64,000 nucleotides of DNA, from NCBI RefSeq assembly GCF_000024865.1, contig NC_013595.1, forward strand, positions 2,914,001-2,978,000, given 5' to 3'. A program made the translations under genes and the position numbers. Positions 51,278 to 58,715 of this stretch are shown here, in pieces. The stretch comes from Streptosporangium roseum DSM 43021. Lineage in GTDB: Bacteria > Actinomycetota > Actinomycetes > Streptosporangiales > Streptosporangiaceae. The notes under the pieces are model-generated. The model had not been told where the DNA came from and made no database searches. It saw only the letters and a list, made by a program, of their open reading frames with translations. Positions within the stretch are counted from its first letter, which is position 1, and each line of letters begins with the position of its first letter.

Positions 51278-51751
51278 GTGACCGAAAAAGACCACAACCC
51301 GGCGCCCAATGAGCCGGCCGACCGGCTCGCCGAGGTATTCGACCTGGTGGGGCCGTTGTACCGGCGCGCCCAGCGCAAGGTGGAGCAGGACGCGCCCATC
51401 GAGGGGTTGTCCGTCGGCGTACGGGCTGTGCTCAACATGCTCTGCGAGCACGGGCCCATGACCGTCCCCCAGATGGGCCGGGCCCAGGCGCTGAGTCGCC
51501 AGTTCGTGCAGCGCATGATCAACGACGCCGCCGCGCGGAACCTGGTTGAGTTCGTCCCCAACCCGGCGCACAAGAGGTCCTCGCTCATCCGGCTGACCGA
51601 GGAGGGCCGGGCCGCCATCATCGCCGTGATCGACCGCGAGCGCGCGGTGCTACGCCAAGCCGGCGGCGATCTGAGCGACACCGAGATCGCCGCCTGCATC
51701 CGGGTGCTCTCACACCTCCTCCGGTTCCTCGACCACGTCGACGTGGACTAA
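51278..51751 (+). CDS. MarR family transcriptional regulator
   Basis: A 157-residue winged-helix regulator: GVRAVLNMLCEHGPMTVPQMGRAQALSRQFVQRMINDAAARNLVEFVPNPAHKRSSLIRLTEEGRA is the DNA-binding domain with its wing. GTG 51278 directly follows GAGG, so translation may rely on a leaderless or short-leader message. It lies divergent from the alpha/beta hydrolase with two shared operators and most likely regulates both. Confidence 0.9.
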   Translation: MTEKDHNPAPNEPADRLAEVFDLVGPLYRRAQRKVEQDAPIEGLSVGVRAVLNMLCEHGPMTVPQMGRAQALSRQFVQRMINDAAARNLVEFVPNPAHKRSSLIRLTEEGRAAIIAVIDRERAVLRQAGGDLSDTEIAACIRVLSHLLRFLDHVDVD

Positions 51752-51774
51752 AGCCTGTATGGGGTGCGGCCGGA

Positions 51775-51940
51775 ATGCGGCAGAAACGCACCGCGCCGCC
51801 TCATCCCCGCCGTCCACGACGATCCGCTGCCCGTCGCGCAGCCGCTCGGTCGCCGCGCCGGTGCCGAGGACGGCCGGGATGCCGTACTCGTGGGCCAGGA
51901 CAGGGCTGTGGCTGAGCGGGCCGCCGACGTCGCAAGCGCC
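51775..51940 (-). pseudogene. PEP-utilising enzyme mobile-domain fragment
   Basis: The minus strand reads DVGGPLSHSPVLAHEYGIPAVLGTGAATERLRDGQRIVVDGG, the swivelling phosphohistidine domain of PEP synthase/rifampin phosphotransferase-like enzymes (the catalytic histidine is in LSHS). Neither the ATP-grasp domain nor a start is present. It is a leftover in the 51752-52158 gap; nothing else coding is visible there. Confidence 0.7.
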
Positions 51941-52133
51941 GACGCCGGGCGCATACGCCGTGCGGTGTGTTTCTGGCGTACTCCGGCCGTACCCGCACTA
52001 CTACAGCAAATCAAGATCGTTATCAGCGCTAATGGCCGCACCGCCGGACCAGCTCCGGCGGCAAGCAGTTCACAAGAAGCAGCGCAGGAGAGGGAGCGCG
52101 CGACTGGCCGGCGGCGCGGCTCGTTGTGAAATC

Positions 52134-52188
52134 AGGCCGATCGGCCTAACATAAGTCCATGCAGTCTGAGAGTAGGCCGATCGGCCGA
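52134..52188. promoter_or_regulatory. Two TetR operators, one inside the coding start
   Basis: AGGCCGATCGGCCT (52134-52147) and TAGGCCGATCGGCCGA (52173-52188) share the perfect palindrome GGCCGATCGGCC; their centres are 40 bp apart. The second forms codons 5-10 of the tetR gene (S-R-P-I-G-R). Confidence 0.8.
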
Positions 52189-52779
52189 AAACGAAATCCC
52201 ATCATCGAAGAGGCCCGCCGGAGACAGATCATCGACGCCGCCATCGAGACGGTGGCGAGCATCGGTTACGCGCAAGCATCGCTGTCCCGGATCGCGCAGC
52301 ACGCTCAGATCAGCAAGAGCGTGATCTCCTACCACTTCGCCGGTAAGGATGAGCTGCTGGAACAGGTGGTCAAGCAGATCTACGACGACACGTGGGCGTT
52401 CATCGAGGCGCGACTCGAAACCGAGACGACCGCAGCAGGCAGGCTCCGGGCCTATATTCAGTCCAACCTCGACTACCTGCGGTCGCACCGCTCTCGTGTG
52501 CTGGCGGTGGGAGACATCGTCGGCAGCCACCGCGCAGCCGACGGCACGCCGCGCTTCGCGACGACCACCGACGAATCGGTCATCACGCTGCTGACCGACA
52601 TCCTGCGCCAGGGCCTGGATGACGGCGAGTTTCGGGACTTCGATCCCCAGGTGGTCGCCGTGACCGTCGGCCAGGCACTCATCGGGGCGCTCAGCCGGTG
52701 GGCGGTGGACCCCACCGTCGATCTCACCGCCTATGCCATCGAGCTGATCACCCTTTTCGACCGTGCCACCCGGAAGTAG
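52159..52779 (+). CDS. TetR family transcriptional regulator
   Basis: A 206-residue regulator with EEARRRQIIDAAIETVASIGYAQASLSRIAQHAQISKSVISYHFAGKDELLEQVV as its helix-turn-helix. The first 13 residues are encoded partly by an operator. ATG 52159 has no clear ribosome site. It is followed 10 bases later by a TIM-barrel protein gene, probably co-transcribed and repressed with it. Confidence 0.9.
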   Translation: MQSESRPIGRKRNPIIEEARRRQIIDAAIETVASIGYAQASLSRIAQHAQISKSVISYHFAGKDELLEQVVKQIYDDTWAFIEARLETETTAAGRLRAYIQSNLDYLRSHRSRVLAVGDIVGSHRAADGTPRFATTTDESVITLLTDILRQGLDDGEFRDFDPQVVAVTVGQALIGALSRWAVDPTVDLTAYAIELITLFDRATRK

Positions 52780-52789
52780 GGACATTCTC

Positions 52790-53803
52790 ATGGGCCTGAC
52801 CCACAAAGGCGTCAACTACGACGTCGGTACGGACTATCTTCCCGATGGCGTCCTGTCCCGGGGAGTGTGGCGGCCCGATCTGATGCGGCAGGAGATCCGG
52901 GCCATCCGTGACCAACTGCACGCCAATTCCGTCGGTATCTACGGCACCGACCTCGACCGGCTCGTTCAGACCGCAACGGTCGCGCTGGAGAGCGGGCTGC
53001 ACGTATGGCTGCAACCCCGGCTGATCGACGCCGGTCCGCAGGAGATGCTGGACCATTTGGCGCGAACGGCCGAAGCCGCCGAACTCCTCAGGAAGGAGTA
53101 TGAGGCGATCGACCTCAACGTGGGCTGTGAGCTCACCGTCTTCTCCGCGGGCATCATGCCCGGCGCCTCCCACGAGGACAGAAGCGCCAAGCTGGCCTCC
53201 CCGCTGTACTGGCCGCTGTTCCCATGGTTCAACAGGAAGCTGAACCGTCTCCTGGGTAGGGCCGCCGCAGTCGCCAGGTCCGCTTTCGGGGGCCGTATCA
53301 CCTACGGCTCGGGATTGTGGGAGGGGGTGGACTGGACACCGTTCGATGTCGTGGGCCTGGACTACTACCGCATGCCGTACAACCGTTCCCGATACGTCAA
53401 GAACCTGCGCAGCTTCCACCGGTACGGCAAGCCTGTGGTCATCGTCGAGTTCGGCTGCGGCGGCTACGACGGCGCCGCAGAGAAGGGCCCCTCCAGCCAC
53501 GCGATCATCGATCGCAGCGGGTCCACGCCGGTCATCAACGGCTCGTGGGTCAGGAACGAGCGAGTCCAGGCCGATGAGATCGCCGAACTGATCGGGATCT
53601 ACGAGGAGGAGAACGTGCAGGGCGCGTACGTGTTCGAGTTCATCGAGCCACACCACCCACACTCCGCCGATCCCCGGCACGATCTCGACATGGCGGGCTA
53701 CGGCCTCGTCAAAGTCATCCAGGACGACACGGCGGGATCGTATCGCTGGGAACCGAAAGCAGCCTTCCACGAAGTGGCCCGGCTCTACGGTGGTCAGGCC
53801 TGA
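52790..53803 (+). CDS. TIM-barrel glycoside-hydrolase-like protein
   Basis: A 337-residue protein: THKGVNYDVGTDY at the start, LHVWLQPRLIDAGPQEMLDHL, NVGCELTVFSAGIMPG, GRITYGSGLWEGVDWTPFDVVGLDYYR, KPVVIVEFGCGGYDGA and VFEFIEPHHPHS are arranged like the strand ends of a (beta/alpha)8 glycosidase with two glutamates (CEL and VEFG) as possible catalytic residues. Close relatives are sometimes annotated as abortive infection proteins; I see nothing that proves phage defence. AGGGA precedes ATG 52790 by about 10 bases. Confidence 0.7.
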   Translation: MGLTHKGVNYDVGTDYLPDGVLSRGVWRPDLMRQEIRAIRDQLHANSVGIYGTDLDRLVQTATVALESGLHVWLQPRLIDAGPQEMLDHLARTAEAAELLRKEYEAIDLNVGCELTVFSAGIMPGASHEDRSAKLASPLYWPLFPWFNRKLNRLLGRAAAVARSAFGGRITYGSGLWEGVDWTPFDVVGLDYYRMPYNRSRYVKNLRSFHRYGKPVVIVEFGCGGYDGAAEKGPSSHAIIDRSGSTPVINGSWVRNERVQADEIAELIGIYEEENVQGAYVFEFIEPHHPHSADPRHDLDMAGYGLVKVIQDDTAGSYRWEPKAAFHEVARLYGGQA

Positions 53804-53899
53804 CCGCCCGCCGCCCGGGTGGCGGCGGCGCCGATCCTTTGTTCAGGCCTCCGCTCGGGTCGGTGTCACCAGCCGCAAAGTAACGCTGAGTAGTTGCGG

Positions 53900-54490
53900 T
53901 TACGTTGTGTGATTCGGGGTGCCGGTAACGCCCATGCCACCAGCCCTGAACGGGCGATCTTTGCCGAGATTCCCAGCCGCGGCGCCGTGGCCGGCTTCCT
54001 GCGGCTGATGGCCGAGCGGTTCGCCCGCAAGCGCCTGCACGTGCTGGCCTACGTGGAGGGCAAGGACACCTCCGGCACGCTTCCAACTGGCGAGCGGGTT
54101 GAGGCAGCGGCCTGTGGCGGAGCTGGTCACGAATGGCTCGGCGATCAAGGCCTCGTGCACCCCGAACCAGACAGGGCTGATCCCGTCCTGGCACAGGAAC
54201 TTGAACAAAAAGCGGACCGGGACGCCCGCGCCCAGTTCCTCGACCAGTTCGCGGGCCGCCGCGTCCTCATACGATTCGCCTACAGCCACGGCGCCGCCGA
54301 CCATCACGTCATGGTGGCCGGGAAAGCGAACATGCCCCTCGGCTCGGCGCAGCACGAGGATCTGCCCCATCGGATCGCGGCAGATCGTCGTCGCGATCCG
54401 ATGCATCCACTGCCGACGCACCGCCCCTGCGCGCTCCACGACTTCCAGCACGCGGTCCTGTTCATCCACCCGCTCGATCAGCTCACCCAT
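53900..54490 (-). pseudogene. NUDIX hydrolase, 3' end replaced
   Basis: From ATG 54490 (MGELIERVDEQDRVLEVVERAG) a normal NUDIX protein is read, with the full Nudix box GGAVAVGESYEDAAARELVEELG and FKFLCQDGISPVWFGVHEALI. At about 54113 the family sequence stops and the frame continues on the antisense of another fragment to 53900. The normal last 40-50 residues are missing. Earlier TTG/GTG starts (54520, 54514) are possible. Activity may be lost. Confidence 0.7.
53909..54092 (+). pseudogene. Unrecognised coding fragment
   Basis: The plus frame VIRGAGNAHATSPERAIFAEIPSRGAVAGFLRLMAERFARKRLHVLAYVEGKDTSGTLPTGE has strong GC bias at the third codon position, indicating real coding ancestry, but no start or end and no family I recognise. 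It abuts the truncated end of the NUDIX gene. Confidence 0.4.
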
Positions 54491-54593
54491 GCAGCACACG
54501 GTCGCGGGCGCCACTGACAACCCGGCTTGGGATCACCCCACTACGTCGAGCGGCTGCGATGGCGCTCACCGCTTGATCATGTCCGCGGGGCGA

Positions 54594-54979
54594 TGTGTCA
54601 TCCGATCGACGCCTCGCTGGTGACGGCAGCGTGGAAACGGCCGGTCTTCGCCAACCCCGACCTGCCGGAGGGGGCGGTGGATCGTGACGCCTATGTGGTG
54701 TGCGTGTTGGAGGGGCTGTTTCGGGCGCTGCAGGTGCGGGATGTGTTCGCCGCGCCGTCGCCGCGCTGGGCCGACCCACGCGCCCATCTGCTGGACGGCC
54801 CGGCGTGGGAGGCGATCAGCGAGGACGGGCTCGCCTCGCTCTCGCTGACCGACCCGATCGAGGCGCACCTGGACACCAAGTTGCTGGCGCTGGATGCGGC
54901 GTGGAGGCAGATGGCCGGCCGCCTGGCGGAGGCCGGTGACGATGCCCTGGTCCGGATCGTCACCCCGGCCGATGAGTAG
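54594..54979 (+). mobile_element. Tn3-family transposase fragment (middle part)
   Basis: The plus frame reads MCHPIDASLVTAAWKRPVFANPDLPEGAVDRDAYVVCVLEGLFRALQVRDVFAAPSPRWADPRAHLLDGPAWEAISED, then LSLTDPIEAHLDTKLLALDAAWRQMAGRL, matching the region before the catalytic domain of Tn3-type transposases. It ends in TAG at 54979. The other parts of such a gene (46646-47350) lie 7.5 kb away, suggesting rearrangement. Confidence 0.8.
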
Positions 54980-55014
54980 ACCGGGAGGAAGGAGACAGCC
55001 GCCGACCCCGGCCG

Positions 55015-55043
55015 TTGTCCGGCGGCACACGGCCGCCGGACAA
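55015..55043. terminator. Hairpin between the Tn3 fragment and the DinB-like gene
   Basis: TTGTCCGGCGGC (55015-55026) pairs perfectly with 55032-55043 around ACACG. It lies 18 bases after the stop of the minus-strand DinB-like gene and could terminate from both sides. Confidence 0.75.
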
Positions 55044-55061
55044 GGTCGCCCACCGCCGAAA

Positions 55062-55616
55062 TCAGACGCCTTCGCGCAGGTACAGGTCGCGCAGCAGGCC
55101 GATCTCGCCGCCGTGATGTGTGACCTCTTTCAGAGCGTGCAGCGCGAGCTTCAGATAGGTCTCATCGGCCCAACCGCCGGGGCCCATGCCTATCGGCGCC
55201 AACAGGCGCTTGTCGCCGAGGGCTGCGATCCGGGAGATGAAGTGCTCCCAGTCCTCGGCGAGCGCCTGGATGCCCTCTTTGGCGGTGCCCGGCCACACAT
55301 CGCGGTCGCCGTAGTCGGGAACGTCGTCGAAGAGGTAGATCACGTAGCCTCGCAGGCAGAGGTTGCCGATGTGCCAGATGCGCCAGGCGATCGTCGTGAC
55401 GGGGTCCGGCGCCTCCGGACTCGATTCCGGAAAGAGCGTGGCGACGCGGAAGAGGCCGTCGTCGCCGGGGCGGATGCCGATGCAGTCGCCGACCGGCTCC
55501 CAGTGGTACTCGGCGTCGGTCAGGCCCTCCAGGCGCCCGAACAGCTGGTAGCGCACGTTTTCGAAGGCCGCGAGAATGTCCCGCGTGACGGGGTCGGGCA
55601 CGATCATGTCAGCCAT
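55062..55616 (-). CDS. DinB family protein
   Basis: A 184-residue four-helix-bundle protein of the DinB/YfiT/mycothiol-dependent-enzyme superfamily. Putative metal-binding histidines are in TTIAWRIWHIGNLCLRGY and ALHALKEVTHHGGEIGLLRDLYL, near the expected positions. The enzymatic role is unknown; some members use mycothiol, which actinobacteria make. ATG 55614-55616 ends 37 bases from the rhaM 3' fragment, so this gene defines the right edge of the island. Confidence 0.85.
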   Translation of the reverse strand: MADMIVPDPVTRDILAAFENVRYQLFGRLEGLTDAEYHWEPVGDCIGIRPGDDGLFRVATLFPESSPEAPDPVTTIAWRIWHIGNLCLRGYVIYLFDDVPDYGDRDVWPGTAKEGIQALAEDWEHFISRIAALGDKRLLAPIGMGPGGWADETYLKLALHALKEVTHHGGEIGLLRDLYLREGV

Positions 55617-55652
55617 GTCAACTCCAGGGCTCGGTGGTTTCGGGTCGGTTGG

Positions 55653-55882
55653 CTCGACGCCCTGCGGGCCAGCGGCTGGCGCGACTACTCGCTGTCCGTA
55701 CGGGACGACGGGCTCCTCGTCGGCTACCTGGAGACCGAGGACTTCGAGGCCGCCCTGGCGGGATGGCCGCGACCGGGGTCAACGCGCGGTGGCAGGCGGA
55801 GATGGCGCCGTTCTTCGAGGGCCTGGACGGCCGCCCGGACGAGGGCATGGCGACGCTCGCCGAGGTGTTCCACCTCGACTGA
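55653..55882 (+). pseudogene. rhaM: L-rhamnose mutarotase, 3' fragment (frameshifted)
   Basis: Reading from 55653, LDALRASGWRDYSLSVRDDGLLVGYLETEDFEAALAG matches the body of RhaM; at about 55760 the frame shifts by one base and continues MAATGVNARWQAEMAPFFEGLDGRPDEGMATLAEVFHLD to the normal stop. With the nine codons at 42936 this is one gene split by the island. RhaM interconverts anomers of L-rhamnose; function is lost here. Confidence 0.88.
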
Positions 55883-55909
55883 TCAGCGGTCCCGGGCGGC
55901 CGGGGTCGC

Positions 55910-56773
55910 TCAGCCGGCCTTAAGGTGCTCGCCGATCTGGCGGATGTGCTCGGGGGTGGTACGGCAGCAGCCGCCGACGAAGGCGGAGCCTGCGGCGTGC
56001 CACCCGGCCGCCGCCGCGCCGAACTCGGCCGGATCGGCCAGCCCGAGCCAGCGGCGGTTCGCGGCGTCCCAGGTCTCGCCGGAGTTCGGATAGACCATCA
56101 CCGGCTTGCCCTCGATCCGGCCGATGAGGCTGGTGATGTGGCGCGGAGCCGTGCAGTTGACGCCGACGGCGATCACCTGCGGGTTGCCGGCGAACAGGGC
56201 GGCGGCGTCCTTGAGCGGGGTGCCGTCGCTGATGTGCTCGCCGTCGCGGCAGGAGAAGCTCACCCACGCCCGGGTCCCGGGGGTCTCGGCGAGCAGCCGG
56301 CCCAGCGCCCTGGCCTCGGCGTAGGACGGGATGGTCTCGCAGGCCAGCAGGTCGGCCCCGCTGCCGGCCAGGATGTGCCAGCGGTCCCGGTGCCAGTCGG
56401 CCAGGCCGTCCTCGTCGAGGTCGTAGTCGCCGGTGTACTCGGCGCCGTTGGCCAGGTAGGCCCCGTACGGCCCGACGCTCGCGGCCACCGTGCCCGTGCC
56501 GTGGGAGTCCCGGGCCTCCGCGGCCAGGCGCACCGACAGCACGATCAGCTCCTCGGCCTCGCGCGCGCTCAGGCCCCGCCGCACGAACGCCGGGATGCTC
56601 GCCTGGTAACTCGCCGTGGTCGCCACCTCGGCCCCGGCGGTGAAGTAGTCGAGATGCGCCTGCCTGATCACCGAAGGGTTCTCCAGCAGGAGTTTCGCCG
56701 ACCAGAGCTCGTCCCGCAGGTCGGCGCCGAGCGCCTCCAGATGGGTGGCCAGTCCGCCGTCCAGAATTACCAT
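55910..56773 (-). CDS. mmuM: Homocysteine S-methyltransferase
   Basis: A 287-residue zinc-dependent enzyme that makes methionine from homocysteine using S-methylmethionine or SAM. Zinc cysteines lie in VGVNCTAPRHI and FVGGCCRTTPEHI; the N-terminal VILDGGLATHLEALGADLRDELWSAKLLLENP is characteristic of MmuM. ATG 56771-56773 has no strong ribosome site. It lies outside the island. Confidence 0.93.
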   Translation of the reverse strand: MVILDGGLATHLEALGADLRDELWSAKLLLENPSVIRQAHLDYFTAGAEVATTASYQASIPAFVRRGLSAREAEELIVLSVRLAAEARDSHGTGTVAASVGPYGAYLANGAEYTGDYDLDEDGLADWHRDRWHILAGSGADLLACETIPSYAEARALGRLLAETPGTRAWVSFSCRDGEHISDGTPLKDAAALFAGNPQVIAVGVNCTAPRHITSLIGRIEGKPVMVYPNSGETWDAANRRWLGLADPAEFGAAAAGWHAAGSAFVGGCCRTTPEHIRQIGEHLKAG

Positions 56774-56819
56774 TTCGCTACTTTATGTCATTGTTCGCCG
56801 TATCGGCCCCGGCCAAGGG

Positions 56820-56960
56820 CGGCGGCGGACCCGCGGTGGGCTCGGCCGCGGGGCCCGTCGCGACACCGGTCGCGGGACCGGCTGTGAGGTCGGCTGCGGG
56901 GCCCGTCGCGACACCGGTCGCGGGACCCCACGGTGAGCTCGGCCGGCCCGTCGTGACGCC
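56820..56960. repeat. Intergenic tandem repeats
   Basis: Three units of about 46-54 bases based on GCGGGGCCCGTCGCGACACC and GGTCGCGGGACC occupy the gap between mmuM and the DUF885 gene. Confidence 0.8.
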
Positions 56961-56963
56961 GGT

Positions 56964-56991
56964 CGCGGGACCCGCCGTGGCGGGTCCCGCG
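56964..56991 (-). terminator. Hairpin terminator of the DUF885 gene
   Basis: CGCGGGACCCGCC (56964-56976) pairs perfectly with 56979-56991, separated by two bases. It lies 20 bases past the stop of the minus-strand DUF885 gene. Confidence 0.65.
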
Positions 56992-57011
56992 ATCCGTCCG
57001 GGCCGCGCCGG

Positions 57012-58643
57012 TCAGCCGATCCGGCGCAGGGCCTCGGCCAGGCCGGACAGGCCCACCGGGCCGAGCTCCAGGGCCGCGGTGTGCCAGCGCCGCAGGTCGA
57101 AGGCCGCGCCCAGGCGCTGCCGGGCCTCCTCGCGGGCGGCCAGCCAGGCGCGCTCGCCCAGCTTGTAGGAGGGGGCCTGGCCCGGCCAGCCGAAGTAGCG
57201 GACCACCTCGGCGTGGACCCGGTGCGGCTCGCAGCGGCCCTGGTCGCGCAGCACCTCGCACGCCTTGTCGAAGGTCCACTTCGAGCCGTCGGGCAGCGGC
57301 AGGTCCAGGTGGACGCCGATGTCGATGACCACCCGGGCGGCCCGCAGCGCCGACGCGCCGAGCATGCCCAGCCGGGTGCCCGGCTCGGTGAACCAGCCCA
57401 GCTCGTCGGCCAGCCGCTCGGCGTACAGCGCCCAGCCCTCGCCGTGCCCGCTCACCCAGGAGTTCCTGCCGAAGCGCGACAGGCTGTCCCCGGCCACGCG
57501 GGTGGCCCCGAGCTGGAGGTGGTGGCCGGGCACGCCCTCGTGGAAGACGGTGGTCAGCTCGTTCCAGGTCTCGAACCGCCCCCGGTCGCCGCCCACCGGC
57601 CACCACGTGCGGCCCGGCCGCGACAGGTCCTCACTCGGCGAGGTGTAGTAGGCCGCGCCCGAGGTCGAGCCCAGGGCCAGCGTGACGTCCACCCGGCGCA
57701 GCGGCTCGGCGATGTCGAAGTGGGTGCCGTGCAACTGCTCGACCGCCTGGTCGTGACGCTCCTGCAGCCAGCCCCGGTAGGCGTCCACGCTGTCGACGTA
57801 CTGCGTCTCGTTGAGGATCGCGGTCGCCTCCTCCACCGAGGCGCCCGGCCGTACCCGCTGCGCCTCGGCGGCCAGCTCGGCCCCGATGCGGCCCAGCTCG
57901 GCCCAGCCCCACTGGTAGGCGTCCACCAGGTCGATGTCGGCGCCCAGGTTGAGCCGGGCGCCCACCGCGTAGCGCTCGGCGCCGACCGCGTCCTCCTGGG
58001 CCGCCCGGGGGGCGTACTCCTCCCGCAGGTAGCGGGTGGCCTCGGCGTATCCGGCGTGCGCCGCCTCGGCGCCCCGCTCCAACTCGGACCGGAGCGGGCC
58101 GTCGCCGTAGCTCGTCACGAGAGCCCGGTGGGTGCCGTCGCTCGCGAAGAGAGCGGTCTGCACGGCCAGTTCCAGCGCCTGGCGGCGGGCCGCCGGCATG
58201 CCCTGGGCGAGACCGGCCTCCAGGCTCGCCCGCCAGCCGTCCAGCATCTCCGGAACGGCGGCCAGCCGGGCCGCCACGTCCCGCCACTCGTCGTCGGTGC
58301 CGTGCGGCAGCAGGTCCACGCTGTCGCGCAGGTCGGTGATCAGCCCGAACGGCGCCTGCACCGCGCGGAACGGCTCGCCGATCTCGTGCCAGGCGAGCTC
58401 GGCCTCAAGGCGCTCCCGCAGGTGCGCGGCGGCCCGCACGTCCGCCTCCCCCCGCGGCGGCAGGGAGGCGAGCCTGCCCAGCGTGTCGCTGATCAGGGCG
58501 GCCCGGGCGGCGATGCCGTCCGGGCCGTAGTCGGTGGCCGGGGCGAATTCGACGTCGATGCCGATCATCCCGGCGCCGACCGGGTCGAGTGCCGCCGAAC
58601 GGGTGACATATTCATCGCAAAGGGCGAAGATCGGGCTGGTCAT
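57012..58643 (-). CDS. DUF885 family (M3/M32-like) peptidase-like protein
   Basis: A 543-residue protein of the DUF885 family. The zinc-like motif TVFHEGVPGHHLQLG (HExxxGHH) occurs near residue 365, then ARVVIDIGVHLDLP and TFDKACEVLRDQG towards the end. The family is a group of predicted metalloproteases with no agreed substrate. It is wholly intact. The ATG at 58641-58643 has a weak ribosome site. Confidence 0.88.
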   Translation of the reverse strand: MTSPIFALCDEYVTRSAALDPVGAGMIGIDVEFAPATDYGPDGIAARAALISDTLGRLASLPPRGEADVRAAAHLRERLEAELAWHEIGEPFRAVQAPFGLITDLRDSVDLLPHGTDDEWRDVAARLAAVPEMLDGWRASLEAGLAQGMPAARRQALELAVQTALFASDGTHRALVTSYGDGPLRSELERGAEAAHAGYAEATRYLREEYAPRAAQEDAVGAERYAVGARLNLGADIDLVDAYQWGWAELGRIGAELAAEAQRVRPGASVEEATAILNETQYVDSVDAYRGWLQERHDQAVEQLHGTHFDIAEPLRRVDVTLALGSTSGAAYYTSPSEDLSRPGRTWWPVGGDRGRFETWNELTTVFHEGVPGHHLQLGATRVAGDSLSRFGRNSWVSGHGEGWALYAERLADELGWFTEPGTRLGMLGASALRAARVVIDIGVHLDLPLPDGSKWTFDKACEVLRDQGRCEPHRVHAEVVRYFGWPGQAPSYKLGERAWLAAREEARQRLGAAFDLRRWHTAALELGPVGLSGLAEALRRIG

Positions 58644-58715
58644 TCCGGCACTTTAGCCGACCTGACCTGGGGAGTCACCCCATGATCGACACGGTTTGAC
58701 CCCCCCGGTCATGCT

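Larger units (their letters stand above)
42963..55652. mobile_element. Accessory island interrupting rhaM
   Basis: Everything between the two rhaM pieces is accessory in character: fragments of at least two integrases, three Tn3-type transposase fragments, a transposon-end inverted repeat, gene fragments (PEP-utilising enzyme, NUDIX hydrolase) and four regulator/effector modules. Gene density is low and remnants are frequent, while the flanks return to core genes. No intact recombinase or clear terminal direct repeat was seen, so it is probably a composite of several insertions, now immobile. Confidence 0.8.

Noticed and set aside
53717..54199. Minus-strand frames overlapping the TIM-barrel gene end
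   Set aside because: They are antisense shadows of the plus-strand gene and the fragment at 53909.
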